In this document: one piece after another, positions 1-10,700 of the stretch
Position numbering within the stretch: position 1 is the first letter of the stretch
Layout: the number at the start of each line of letters is the position of its first letter
DNA from: Neurospora tetraspora
Taxonomy: Eukaryota > Ascomycota > Sordariomycetes > Sordariales > Sordariaceae
Direction: 5' to 3'
NCBI RefSeq assembly: GCF_033439725.1
Contig: NW_026944384.1
Coordinates: 1,364,001 to 1,428,000 of the forward strand
Length of the DNA stretch: 64,000 nt
Program-made: the position numbers and the translations under genes
Notes under the pieces: model-generated
What the model was told of the DNA's origin: nothing
Seen by the model: the letters and a program-made list of their open reading frames with translations, nothing else
The model's database searches: none

Positions 1-1484
1 ACGACACCTGCATTATTTGCAGAGAAGAAATGCGCCCTTGGAACCCCCAAGACCCTATTCGTCTCGAGCGTACTCGTGCCAAGAAGCTGCCCTGTGGCCA
101 TATTCTACACCAAGGATGTCTCAAGAGCTGGCTGGAACGCCAGCAAGTGTGCCCGACCTGCCGACGCCCGGTTTCTAGGGAAGGCCAGCAGCCGGACCGA
201 AATGCGCAGGGGGCAGGTTTCAACGGGCTCAATCTTCCGGCTGGACAGAACCAGCAACCTCAACAACAGATTAACGGTCAAGCGCCCGCCAACCAAGCTC
301 CTAATAATCAAGTGAACAACCAGAATAACGGAGTTCGGATTAACGGAGTTCGGATGTTCAACTTGGGTCCTATTAGATTAGGCTTCGCACAAGGCCAGGA
401 TATTCAGGAGATGGCCAGGAGAATGGGTATCCCGGAGAATATGGCTAATGCCCATCAGCCCGTGAATGCGCAGGCACCACCAGCACAACAACCTGTTAAT
501 GGACAAGGTTCTACTGGCATGGATCAGATTCAGACGCAGCTGGTGGAAATTGGGCAGCGCCTGGACCAGGAATTGAGGGACTTGAGCGCCACGATAGGAC
601 AGTTCCGCTCGTTGCAGAACATTGCTACAGAGCTGGCTCGGGTACGCCACGCTCAACAAGCGCAAGCTCTGGGGTTTACACTTCCTCAAGAGCCTGTACA
701 AATCCAACCATTCCCACAAAACATCACTAGGCATGGCGCTGCGGATTGGGGAACAGCCATTCCAGCCGGCAGTCCCGACTTGCCCGAGGGGGTGGTGATC
801 CCCGAGGGGTGGTCGCTACTTCCTCTGGAGCGGTTGAACGGTGCTGCTGTTGCTCCGGGACAGAATGCGGGTCAGGCCGACCAAGCCGGCCAGCAAGGGA
901 ATGTTGAGACAGCAATACCAGGGACAGCAACGGCAGGACCGGTGCCAACGGTTGTAGAACCAAGGCCCGATAATGCAGCTCAAACTGGAGCTCAAAATCA
1001 AGCCCAGGGAAATATAGCCTCTGGTCTTCTAACCACTACACCACCGACTGGCCTCAGCCAACCCATTACCCCCACGACTCCCGCAACTCCCATGAGTCCT
1101 GCTGAACAACAACAACCTGTCACCAACACTGCATCACCAACAACTGCCGGGACTGGAGAGACGCAAGCTCCGCGTTCATCAGTACCATCAACATCATCTA
1201 CTCGACCAGAAAGCAGACTCCATAATCCAGTAACGATAATGCCGGACGCGAATACTGGACCATTGGGAGGAATGGGGGCAGGTTGGAGCTTCAATAATGT
1301 CCCGCCCTCTCCGCAGCCGGAGGCATCCCAGGCCCCCAGTATCAGGAGAGAAGAAGAGCAGGAGGAGGTTGAGAGTGACGGTCGCTTATCTATTGACGTT
1401 AGTGAAAGTTATAGACCTAGGCCGAGGCCTGCTCCCGCTGCGGTTGAGGATGCTGAGGATGAAGAAGCTGCTAGCAGGAGCTGA
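1..1484 (+). CDS. hrd1: HRD1-type RING-H2 E3 ubiquitin ligase, 3' part
   Basis: The gene enters from the left edge; the frame is open from base 3, so the membrane-spanning N-terminus lies outside the window. The first residues form a RING-H2 finger: CIIC, then CGHILH with the Cys and His pair, then CPTC, in the HRD1-typical setting LPCGHILHQGCLKSWLERQ. HRD1/Der3 (synoviolin) is the ER-membrane ubiquitin ligase of ER-associated degradation, partnered with Hrd3, Der1 and Usa1; that role is family knowledge. The remaining residues, over 400, are a Gln/Pro/Asn/Thr-rich tail, including two near-identical NGVRINGVR units at about residue 100, an amphipathic stretch near 165-210, and an acidic end. 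Long disordered cytosolic tails are usual for fungal HRD1. The stop is TGA at 1482-1484. The assignment rests on the RING sequence and is firm. Confidence 0.9.
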   Translation, partial: DTCIICREEMRPWNPQDPIRLERTRAKKLPCGHILHQGCLKSWLERQQVCPTCRRPVSREGQQPDRNAQGAGFNGLNLPAGQNQQPQQQINGQAPANQAPNNQVNNQNNGVRINGVRMFNLGPIRLGFAQGQDIQEMARRMGIPENMANAHQPVNAQAPPAQQPVNGQGSTGMDQIQTQLVEIGQRLDQELRDLSATIGQFRSLQNIATELARVRHAQQAQALGFTLPQEPVQIQPFPQNITRHGAADWGTAIPAGSPDLPEGVVIPEGWSLLPLERLNGAAVAPGQNAGQADQAGQQGNVETAIPGTATAGPVPTVVEPRPDNAAQTGAQNQAQGNIASGLLTTTPPTGLSQPITPTTPATPMSPAEQQQPVTNTASPTTAGTGETQAPRSSVPSTSSTRPESRLHNPVTIMPDANTGPLGGMGAGWSFNNVPPSPQPEASQAPSIRREEEQEEVESDGRLSIDVSESYRPRPRPAPAAVEDAEDEEAASRS

Positions 1485-1703
1485 GTGCCCTGGAAGAAGA
1501 TGAGTTGATGGTATTCTTAACGGCGTTTGGGAGGAAATTGCCCACCTGTTTCTGGCGAATGCTGGCGGCTGACAAAGCGTTCAGTGGTGGTAGCGGCACC
1601 GTGGTCTTTTCAAGTTATTAGTTTCAGCGATACAAATGTATAAATTATAGTTTCTTGTTTTTCTCTCTTAGCCTTAGGGCCTCTCTCGCCGTCGATACTA
1701 TGA
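1485..1703. other. Downstream region of hrd1
   Basis: A 3' flank of about 220 bases with an AT-rich stretch near 1610-1660 that could hold the polyadenylation site. I see no coding frame or repeat in it. Confidence 0.4.
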
Positions 1704-2084
1704 AGAGTACCGACTCGCTGGAATCGTGACACAGCACTGCAGCAGGAGCGGCGGAACGTCGATCAGGGACGGGAGCTATCCGGACTCCGTTCGAACGCGC
1801 AGACGACGTCGTCGGGATCCTCTCCAACATCAGTTCCCAACCTGCCCAAGATCCTCGTTGAGAATGACCGCATCCTCACAGCCGCCACCACCTCTATCTC
1901 GGCCAACGTGATCGGACCAACACTGCGGTCCAAGTTCTTTCTCGATACCGTATTAAAGAACACCCTGGTGTTGCTCCATCAACTCTCCCGCCTACTTAAC
2001 AACCGAAAGTCCTGGAAGAAGGACGTTACCGATGCCTTCAATGACTCCCGCGATCGCGTTCGCGTACGTAGAGGAGGTAGATAG
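1704..2084 (+). pseudogene. Coding relic without a start, possible HUWE1/Tom1-like fragment
   Basis: An open frame runs from just after a stop at 1701 to a TAG at 2082-2084 with no ATG at its head. It reads as a real globular protein segment with leucine-rich helices and a charged end (for example KNTLVLLHQLSRLLNNRKSW, then KKDVTDAFNDSR), unlike the random frames around it. The pattern reminds me of an internal helical region of large fungal HECT ligases of the HUWE1/Tom1 type, where an asparagine-aspartate-proline-arginine-phenylalanine-like motif follows; that is recall, not a search. Two GTACGT donor-like sites lie at its end (about 2063 and 2093), so it could be an exon of an unrecognised gene. 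More likely it is a duplicated gene fragment, since no matching upstream or downstream exons are apparent. Confidence 0.35.
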
Positions 2085-2981
2085 AAGGAGAGGTACGTGC
2101 GGTTTTGCCCCTGAATTCCATCCAACCCGAACGTCCCAGCGAGGCCAACAACAGGGACCAACCTTGATCAACCATGTATGGGAGTTGTTCATCTGGTATT
2201 TTTCGAAACACTGCGCCGGCTCTGGATCACGGTACTGAGTGAGGCTATTCTGGAAGGGTGGTGGAAATGTTTTTTTTTTGTTGTTGTCACGGGGGTGGCG
2301 GCCGCGTGGGTTTATTTTCTTTCGAGTCGTTTACACAAGAGGTCGAAAAATAACGGATGCTATCATGGCTGAGTACCTAGCAACCGTTCGGGCCAGACTG
2401 TCATCACAAGATATTATTGGATGGACTGATCGAGGTAAACAGTTCGACGAGATTTTGGACTCGAGTCAGTTTGGTTCATGCGAAACACGGAAAAGCAGTC
2501 AGTCAGGAGAAAGGCGCACCTAGGATAGGAGAAGGAGAGCGGATGTGTCGGACCAGGCAGGCCTCGGAGGGAGAGAACATATTCCCTCATCATCGAAGAT
2601 ACATCAGCGGAAAGAATTATATTTCCTAAGCGCCGCCGTTAGCTTGAAGAAAAACCGAGTTGGGACGCGTGTCGGTCAAGTTGGGGCTTGATATAGCTCT
2701 TGCTGTTAATTATCTAACCGCTGCGGTTGTCATTGACGGGACTGGCGGATCTGGCGGGACTGACGGGACTGACAAAGAAAGGTTCGAGGTACGTACGTTG
2801 TGAATTCCATTGTTTGTGTTGGTTCGCCTTACGCGCCCGCGGCTCATAGGTACTCCATTGTTCAGTTAGCCGTTGGTTAGAACCGAGGAAATTGAAGTTG
2901 GCTCACGTTTGAGCTCAGCTTCACCGGTTCGATCGTTCGTTCATACAAGAACACGATGGGATTGAATACAATTTGCTGACT
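2085..2981. other. Region without a supported gene
   Basis: Several short plus-strand frames are open here (about 2178-2372 and 2239-2523) and some have coding-like texture, but none can be joined to the relic upstream by convincing splice signals. A T(10) run sits near 2270. A short GGGACTGACGGGACTGAC direct repeat occurs near 2757-2773. I assign no gene. Confidence 0.3.
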
Positions 2982-3179
2982 ATGGGCACAGGTGGTGAAG
3001 CATATGACAAGAAGGGTGTCGCTCACTTACTGAGGAGTGAAGTGATCGGGCACGATACCCAGGCTATTGCGATCCTTAAAGCGATTGGCAATCGGGTACG
3101 ATACCAGAGAGGTATAAAGGAGATCGAGCTTGCGATCGCTTCAGTAGCCCAACTCGAAGGGAAGCTGCCCGCTACCTAG
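2982..3179 (+). CDS. Small hypothetical protein, 65 aa
   Basis: An ATG-started frame that ends at TAG 3177-3179, only 27 bases before the ATG of the next large gene. The peptide is mixed and helix-like (GVAHLLRSEVIGHDTQAIA, then a lysine and isoleucine-rich part), without a recognised domain, signal peptide or membrane segment. It may be the last exon of an unrecognised gene, part of the relic region upstream, or chance. The only support is amino-acid composition. Confidence 0.2.
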   Translation: MGTGGEAYDKKGVAHLLRSEVIGHDTQAIAILKAIGNRVRYQRGIKEIELAIASVAQLEGKLPAT

Positions 3180-3206
3180 GCAGCCAATCCTTTACGGAAA
3201 ACCGAA

Positions 3207-6200
3207 ATGACGGCACGATCGATCATCGACCCATCGCCGCCCTGGACGAGTACTCTCTTACCTCCAGCGCGGTCAAGGTCAAGATCAAGCTCCCAGGCAT
3301 CAAAACCAAAACCGACCGGTAAACGCCCCAAGAATGGATCTCAACTCCAAATCCAGCCGGGTGCACGAGCAAACCCACAAAGCACCACCTCCCTCGCATC
3401 CAATGGATCCATGATCACCACCACGACAGCCACCTACAGCGGCGGCACCACTCTCCGCCGCACCTACGGCGGTGGCACCACTCTTCCCGGCTATAGTACA
3501 CTACCATCACAGCAACAACTCAACTCCTCCCCTCCCCTTCTAGCCCTCTCCGTCCCCTCTTCCACACCCCCTTCCGTCCCTATAGACTGTACCCACCCCT
3601 CAGCTCCCGGAGGCCACGGTTTTTCATGTCCACACGGCTGCGACAGATCAGAAACACCCATAACGAGCGTCTCCTTCCCCTCCATTTCCAACCCTTCCGG
3701 AGTTTCCAACCCGTTCACCGATCCAGTCACGGAGCCAATCTTCCCCTCCGACCCTCTGGACATATTCCCAACCAACACCACCCCTACAGGATCGGGATCA
3801 GGATCAAGGAGAAGAAGCAGCAACTTGAGCAAAGAATGGCGACATGACCCCAAACGGAACAAGAAGGCTCAGGAGGCGGCGAGGAAGATTATGGAGGGGT
3901 GTTATTCACGGAAGAAGAGGGGGAGGGGGTGGAGGATGAAGGATAGGGTTAGGAAGTGGGGGAGGGAGTTGAGGAATATGAATGGGTTGAGAGGTCTGAG
4001 GGATGATGGTGGTGGTGCAGGACGGAGAGGGGGAGAAGCGGAAGGGAAGAGAGAGGGGAGGTGGAGTTGGAGGCGTGGACGGAAGGGCGTGCAGGATGCA
4101 GATAACGGAGTTTGGGGATTCGAAGGGCATAAGAGAACGGATAAACCGGCAGCTGCAGCAGCAGCAGCAGCAGCAGCAGCGGAGGAGACACGATGGCAGC
4201 TTGCCCTTGGCCCTTGGGATGAGACCACAGGTATACCATTACCTCCACCGATACCAAAGCCGCCGCGAAACTCGGTGGCCATGGACCGGTTGGCTGAGGT
4301 GCTTGGTGCCAGCTCGACCGAGAAGCAGAAGGATACCAACAACCGGAGATATGCAGACTATGCAGACCGAGGAGAAGTGCATGAGCATAAGAAGATGCAA
4401 AGCAAGCATAAGAACCGGACCTCCGGGCTTTGGAAGCGGGGCCTGGAGAAGGTTAAAAAGCTGCTGATTTCGTCGACGGACATCCGCAAGGCACATTCAG
4501 AAAGTCGGACTGCAACAACAAGACCGTACATCGCTTCAAGAGCAAAAATTGTTGATACGAGCCTCCTGCACCCACACTGGAAGGGGAGACGCCTGGGTGA
4601 GGTGAAGGGTATTGAAGACGACCACCCCTCTTCCGAGTCTACAGCGGGAGCACTTCTTCCTCCTTTACACAGACGTTCGACAAATCATCCTTCACAACCA
4701 GCAGCAGCTATGGAAGTCCCAGAAACGACAACGACAATGGACCGGAACAACAAGGCGAATGAGTCCGACGAGGAATCCTCGCACAAGTCGTCTCAGAAAC
4801 CTTCTCCGCGTCGTCCCCCAATACTCAGATTGAAATCCATGGTGGCGCCCCCAACATATTGGTACATCGACGAGAAGGACAACGAAAGCCATTTCGGTGA
4901 AGGGAAACTGCCCAGGTCCGCCAAGGAGAAAGGCAAAGGAATCGATTACCGTCTGTACCACGAGGATTCCATCTTCAAGACTCACAGGCCTGGTTTCCCG
5001 CCTCCTCGCGAGGGCCCGAAGGCCCCCTGTGAATGCAAACGCTGTAAGACAGCGATCGATTTGGTATCAATGGCGACCGCTGGGAACCAAGGAGACGGGA
5101 CATTGTTGCCGACATATCAAGGACTGGTTCCCTCTTACCGAACGGCCAACTTCACTCGCTCTCCGCGGTCCATTCCTTCCAGCAGTCAAACGCCACCCGC
5201 AGGCTTACCCTCATTGTTAATGCCATCCCGCCCAACGTATCTAGGCTCACGGCTCCCACCATACCAGGACACATGGGCACTCCCACCGATATCGCCGTTA
5301 ATGGACTTCGGCCAGGCAACGGAGTTCAGCGCCTTCACCTTCACCGATACAGGCCGTCTCCCAGGGACCTTTCAGGAGTCTGCGGTTCGTTATAGTTTGA
5401 CTCCTTCCTGGCGTTCTGGTTTGACTCCTTCTTCTCATGGTGAAGACGAAGACAACAATTTTCGGTTGGTAACTCACAGCGAAAACAAGCATCGTGACTT
5501 TGTTGAAGAAGGTGATTATGATGTTACAGAGGAGGAAGAAGCTTACCATTCAGAAGGAAAAGAACATACGAGGAGCTTGAAGACGAAGAGCTTGAAGACT
5601 ACGACGAGCGAACAGACACCGACGAAGACACAGATGAAGACATCCCCGAAACGGACTCGGCAAGAGAGGACAACTCGGCCGCAGGGGTTGTTGAAGAACC
5701 CATCCAAGGACCGTCGAATCCCAGAAAGCGAAGAAGATCACCGTCTGACAGCGAGCCCATCCAAACACATCACCGCCGATATTACTTCTGATGGTCTCGA
5801 TTCAGACCCAGACCACGACCACAGCCACCAGCTCGATACACAAGAAAATGAACACAAACATGAACAATACGAAGACGAAACCCATCACCCCTGCGACCGA
5901 GCCCCCTCGTACGTCGGCACCGGCCAGCGACCACCCAAACTGTTCTTCACCCGTCCTCGTCCGCGTGCTTTAGCAGCTTTGGCTTCTTCTTCTTCTTCTT
6001 CTTCTTCTTCTTCTTCTTCTTCTTCTTCTTCTTCTTCTTCTTCTTCTTCTTCTTCTTCTTCTTCTTCTTCTTCTTCTTCTTCTTCTTCTTCACCAGCACA
6101 TGCTTCTTCCTCCGCGTCTGCATCCGTTTCCGCTGCTTTACCGTCTCCTGTTCCCGAAGAAGGCGGCAGCAACAGCAACAGCAACAACACTGCCGATGTC

Positions 6201-7160
6201 GATCATCATCAACATGAACACGATCCCCAACAAATACACGATGATCAGTTGGAGGAGAAACACCGACACAGCCATCACAACCGCTACAGTAAAAGCAGTA
6301 GCAACACCAACAGCAAGAGTAATGGCAATCACCGCTCGTTTAGATCTTCGTGGTCTTTGAGTATTTCTACTGCCGGTCCCAGCTCCTGGTACAAACCTGA
6401 AACCAAAACAACAAGCACAAACAGAAAACGATCCTCCTCAACAACTTCCACCACTTCCACCACCGCCACCACCGGCTCCGATTCTCGCGTTTCTTCGCTA
6501 GACAAGGTCACCAGCAACGACTCTTCTTCTTCCAGAGCTTCTTCACACTCCCCCCACTCCCACTCGCACTCCCGTAGTCATAGTAATGATCAGACTACTG
6601 ACACCATGGACAGCGGGAGCGGGAGTGCGAATGAAAGTTCTACACTGGAAGAAACAGGAGTAGAAACAGGAGTAGAAAGTGGAAGTGGACCTCTGAGACA
6701 TACAAGAACGAGAACGGCATCAGTACAGGTGGACAGTGATTTATTGATTATCCCGCTGGAGGAGGTGGAGGATTGTTATTACCTTTTGCCTCATTCTTGT
6801 GCTTCTTCTTCTTCGGACGCTGCTTCCGACCCCGAAGGTGACCCCGAAGGCAATGAGCATGATAAAAAGGAAGCTTTAGACTCGGAAAAGAACAAGGATG
6901 AAGATGAAGATGAAGATGAAGGTGAAGGTGAAGATGGAGGAGAGCAATGGGAATGGGATTATGGGAGGGGAGGATGGAGGATAGTTGATGGTGGGAATGG
7001 GAGGGTAAATGAAAGAGGAGGAGGAGGAGTAAACATCAAGGTTAGGGAGATGAAAGGAGGCGAGGGAAAGGAGACGGAGACGGGTACGGGCACGGGCACG
7101 GACATGGGTGAGTCCTTTGCTACTAGTACTGGGACGGGGTTGTGGATGAATGGATTCTAG
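3207..7160 (+). CDS. Large low-complexity protein with poly-Ser tract, 1317 aa
   Basis: A single uninterrupted frame from ATG 3207 to TAG 7160. I recognise no catalytic or binding domain. The N-terminal third is Ser/Pro/Thr-rich, with a short Cys/His cluster near residues 127-145 (THPSAPGGHGFSCPHGC). A basic block follows near 200-300, then an alanine run of about 12 encoded by a (CAG/GCA) microsatellite at about 4150-4180. A basic central part includes a CECKRCK motif near residue 610. About 36 consecutive serines are encoded by (TCT)n at 5986-6092. The C-terminal third is Ser/His/Asp/Glu-rich, with Glu-Asp and Gly-Thr repeats at the end. No signal peptide or membrane helix is seen. Such long disordered proteins are common in Neurospora; function unknown. 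Conserved patches near 360-420 and 540-610 look most gene-like. Small introns inside the frame cannot be excluded. Confidence 0.75.
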   Translation: MTARSIIDPSPPWTSTLLPPARSRSRSSSQASKPKPTGKRPKNGSQLQIQPGARANPQSTTSLASNGSMITTTTATYSGGTTLRRTYGGGTTLPGYSTLPSQQQLNSSPPLLALSVPSSTPPSVPIDCTHPSAPGGHGFSCPHGCDRSETPITSVSFPSISNPSGVSNPFTDPVTEPIFPSDPLDIFPTNTTPTGSGSGSRRRSSNLSKEWRHDPKRNKKAQEAARKIMEGCYSRKKRGRGWRMKDRVRKWGRELRNMNGLRGLRDDGGGAGRRGGEAEGKREGRWSWRRGRKGVQDADNGVWGFEGHKRTDKPAAAAAAAAAAAEETRWQLALGPWDETTGIPLPPPIPKPPRNSVAMDRLAEVLGASSTEKQKDTNNRRYADYADRGEVHEHKKMQSKHKNRTSGLWKRGLEKVKKLLISSTDIRKAHSESRTATTRPYIASRAKIVDTSLLHPHWKGRRLGEVKGIEDDHPSSESTAGALLPPLHRRSTNHPSQPAAAMEVPETTTTMDRNNKANESDEESSHKSSQKPSPRRPPILRLKSMVAPPTYWYIDEKDNESHFGEGKLPRSAKEKGKGIDYRLYHEDSIFKTHRPGFPPPREGPKAPCECKRCKTAIDLVSMATAGNQGDGTLLPTYQGLVPSYRTANFTRSPRSIPSSSQTPPAGLPSLLMPSRPTYLGSRLPPYQDTWALPPISPLMDFGQATEFSAFTFTDTGRLPGTFQESAVRYSLTPSWRSGLTPSSHGEDEDNNFRLVTHSENKHRDFVEEGDYDVTEEEEAYHSEGKEHTRSLKTKSLKTTTSEQTPTKTQMKTSPKRTRQERTTRPQGLLKNPSKDRRIPESEEDHRLTASPSKHITADITSDGLDSDPDHDHSHQLDTQENEHKHEQYEDETHHPCDRAPSYVGTGQRPPKLFFTRPRPRALAALASSSSSSSSSSSSSSSSSSSSSSSSSSSSSSSSSSSSPAHASSSASASVSAALPSPVPEEGGSNSNSNNTADVDHHQHEHDPQQIHDDQLEEKHRHSHHNRYSKSSSNTNSKSNGNHRSFRSSWSLSISTAGPSSWYKPETKTTSTNRKRSSSTTSTTSTTATTGSDSRVSSLDKVTSNDSSSSRASSHSPHSHSHSRSHSNDQTTDTMDSGSGSANESSTLEETGVETGVESGSGPLRHTRTRTASVQVDSDLLIIPLEEVEDCYYLLPHSCASSSSDAASDPEGDPEGNEHDKKEALDSEKNKDEDEDEDEGEGEDGGEQWEWDYGRGGWRIVDGGNGRVNERGGGGVNIKVREMKGGEGKETETGTGTGTDMGESFATSTGTGLWMNGF
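4150..4181 (+). repeat. (CAG)n microsatellite coding for poly-alanine
   Basis: About ten CAG/GCA units inside the large low-complexity gene, translated as a run of about 12 alanines. Confidence 0.85.
5986..6092 (+). repeat. (TCT)n microsatellite coding for about 36 serines
   Basis: An uninterrupted TCT trinucleotide run of about 105 bases inside the coding frame. It is pure at DNA level, so its length is expected to vary between strains. Confidence 0.95.
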
Positions 7161-7783
7161 GGGGACGTTGAGATCGGTGGGGACTGAGAGGAGTTTGGGC
7201 GGTGGTGTTGATTAGGTATCGTAATTCTGGAAAGAATTTGATTGTGTTTTTAAAGGAAGGAAGGTGTTGATCATTGAAGGATGGATGGTCTACCAGATTC
7301 ATGTGCTTCGTGAGGAAAATGATGTGTTGATGGGCGGCGGCGATAAACGAGTGTCCATGTGAGTGAGCTCTGTTAGGATCAAGGACATCCATCCATGTGT
7401 GAACCCAGCCGCGAGCAACAACGACGCCAACCAGATGTATGTAGCCTTTTTCTTTCTTTTCACTTGTGGCATTTCATCTACGGCTGTTTCAAGTCAAGTC
7501 TCAGATGCGAAAGTAGAGAGAGCCAGAGGGGTAAGCTGACCACAGATCCATCCGTGTTTCACCACGCTCAGAGATATAATTCCCCTCCATTGCGCCAACG
7601 CTGACACGCCCCTATCTAACTGCTAAACCTATCTCCTCTCAAATCCACATGATCAAAGCACTTTTACACTTTTACACTTGAACAAACAACCACTGACTCC
7701 TTTTCTCCTTCGCCCTAATTGCCCTCGTCATCCCCTCCACTGTCACCTCACTCCTACAGTGGAAATTCCCACCTCACCTTCCT
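7161..7783. other. Convergent intergenic space
   Basis: Shared 3' region of two convergent large genes. It holds AT-rich stretches compatible with polyadenylation signals and a short CTTTTACACTTTTACACTT direct repeat near 7660-7680. No gene is supported. Confidence 0.4.
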
Positions 7784-10700
7784 TTACCCTCTCCTCTTCG
7801 CCTGGTTCGCCACCACTTCCTCCCCCAAGCTCCTAACAGTCTCCAACACCTCCCCAATCAACACCGACGCATCCTCCCTCTTTTCCTCTTCATCTTGACT
7901 GTACATACTTCCAGTCGAGTTGGACTCCGGGATGGAATGCATGGAATGCAAAGACCGCGACTGGGAATGAAGCGAGCGCATGGACTGGAGGCTGTGGAAG
8001 CTGTCTTTGTTGAGGAAGGATTCGATTTCGGAGAGGTGGTCTTCGCGAGAGCGCCCCCCGGTTGTTATTGGTCTTCTTGTTGAAGGGAGCGTGTCAGGGG
8101 TGGAGGAGGTGTGGGAGTTGTTGTCGTGGGAGTTTTTGGTATTATTGGTGGTGTTGACTATCGGGGTGTAGTAGATAAAAGAGGAGATGGTGTTGGCGTA
8201 TTTGGGGTCGGGGATCTGGGTGGGAGTGGTGTGGTCGTGGTGATCGGTGCTGCCGCGCGAAGGGCTCTCGCAAAGGTTGTGGTTGTCATCAAAAGAGGGA
8301 AGGTGGTGAGTAGTACCTTGAAACTGCCCCTGGGAGCGGCCGAAGCGGTGGGTGGGGAGTGGGATGCTGGAAGCGCTGGTGCTTGAGGTGATTCCGGTTG
8401 TTCCTTCCTTGGATCCAACGCGGTGCTGAGTTTTCTCTTTGCAGGGCTGGCGAAGGTCGTTCCTTCCCTCGTTCTGCCTCTTACTGCCATCCTCCACCGC
8501 TGTAGCCTCCTGCTGTGCGCCATTCCCTTCCTTCCCCGGACTGTTCTTTTTGTGCAAGTTCAAAAACTCTTCCACATTCCTGTCTTTCAATATCGAAGTC
8601 TTCGCCCCCTTGTTTTCGTTAGTCTCATCTCGGCTCTTATTCCTCCTTCTAAAATGCCCCCTAAACCCTCCACCACCCTTCGGCGCCTCCTCCAATTTCG
8701 GCACCTTCGTCACGAACTGCATCGGGTAAAACACCACGGTCCCACTGGCTTCCGTCTTTCCCACTGCAGTTTCCATTCCTATATCTTCTCCTCCCTTGTC
8801 CGTTAGCGTCTTGTGACCCTGATCCTGAGAAGAACGTCCTGTCCCAGACTCAATGATGGAAGCCAAAGAAGAGCGAGCCGAACGGGTAGCTGAGTAAGGG
8901 ATGCTGCTGGGGATGCTGCTACCGGGGTTGCTGATACCGGCGCTGAGAATGGGAACGGGACTGCTGATGGTTGCGCGGGTGCTGCTGATGCTGGTGACGC
9001 TGTTTGCGGTGGTGGGCGTTTTGAGGCTGTCCACGGAATCGGGACTGGAGAGGGAGGATTTGCTGTGGCGGCTGCGGAGGTGGCGGAGGCCGGGGAGGTT
9101 CATGGCTGAGAGGTGGAGGCGGCGGCGGCTGTGACGGCGGTTTTGGCTGTGAGAGTCGGAGTGACGGTTTGGGGATTCTTGCTCTTCCTGGGGTTGACTT
9201 TGCTGCGGAACTTGTTGCTGCTCCTTTGGTGATTGATGGGGTTGCTGGTGTTCGGAACTGTCGCCTGGCGACCTGGCGCTCAACCGCACCAGGGAAGAGT
9301 GACGACTATGAGTAGACCGTTTCTTCTCTTCTCTGCTCTCTATTCGCTTCTTGATTTGGTCAAAGGCGGACTCGGCCTTGGGGGTATTCTCCTGGCTGCC
9401 TCCAACGTCAACAGCTGTAGCTGGAGAAGAAACCGCAGAATCTGTTGGGATTCTGCTGAACAACCCGTCAATCTCATCCAGCGATGGACCTTCTGGCTGA
9501 GTCCGACGACGATTATTATCCTCGGCTTTCTGTTCACGCACTTCTTCGTCTCCGTACTCCGAGGCCGAGTCCCGGTCCGCCTGCGATGTGCTCGCATTCA
9601 CATCGAGTGATGACGAGCTTGGGCCACGAGACTGTATGTGGTCGTGAAGGCTGTCTCTCAAGTCGGATACAATTGCTTGAGTGGCCTTCGAAGTATCACC
9701 ATTCGAGTAGTCGTCCTTGCCCGCTGTCGACAAGGGGGGAGAAACTGGCCGGTTGGAGCTTCTAGGAGGTGGACTCGGACTTTGTCGAAAGAGAGCCGGG
9801 GGAGATAGGGGTGTTGGAGGTTCCGGTCTGACAGAAGCGGATGGCGAGGGCGGAGGATGGCCTGCCGTCAGCACCGAATACTTCAAGGGGGATGAGGAGT
9901 TGCTTGAGATCGACCGGTTAGGCAAACGAGTCGGTGTGCCCATTGACGACGGACTGCTCCGACCGGCACTGGACAATCTGTTCGGAGAGCGAAAAGGGAT
10001 AGGAGGCGCAGGTAGCGGAATCTGCTTGTCGAAGGCGCATGACGCTCTTGCCGAGACATCGGTTGTTCCCGGCAGAGGTAGTTGGATCTTCGGGATATCG
10101 CTTGACGCTGCGATATTGGATTCGTGGTAGGCCTCCGGGTTGTACACCTCGTGTTCATCAACCCATAGGTTGCGACGGACCGTCCACCAGTAGTCCTGGA
10201 CTTCTTTTGGGTCGCGGCGAATGATTGGCTTGTCTTCCGCCATGGCGATGATTTCGCTCTCTTCCTCCTCGAACGGTGGGTTGACCGAAAAGTTCTCGAG
10301 CTCGTGCATGAGCTTCTCCAAAGCAATGACTGAAGCCGAGGACTTTCTGTGCGTGAGACTCGGTCTCCTCGATTGTCGTCGTACGGGTCGCGGGGCACTT
10401 GTGGTAGGCTGGGTCTCGGTCTGGGCCGCCGTCTTGACTCTGTCCTTTCGCTTCGTGATACGGAGGGGTATATTTTCCTTGTCGATGCCGGCCTTGGTGC
10501 TCAACTTCTTCTCGTCGTTTTCCTTCTTGCTTTTCTCCTCTTCGGAGGAGTTTTTGCCTTCCTCAAGATCGACAAACCCATCAAGACATCTCGCCAAAGG
10601 CTGGTTGAAATACGATTTGTAATTCAACAGCGTCAATGAATCCTCCTCCTCCACCGCAAAAGGCATGATCGAGCTTATCCTCGGGATGACAGGCGTCGAA

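Noticed and set aside
5885-6190. Minus-strand frame rich in poly-Glu
   Set aside because: Shadow of the poly-serine TCT microsatellite in the plus-strand gene.
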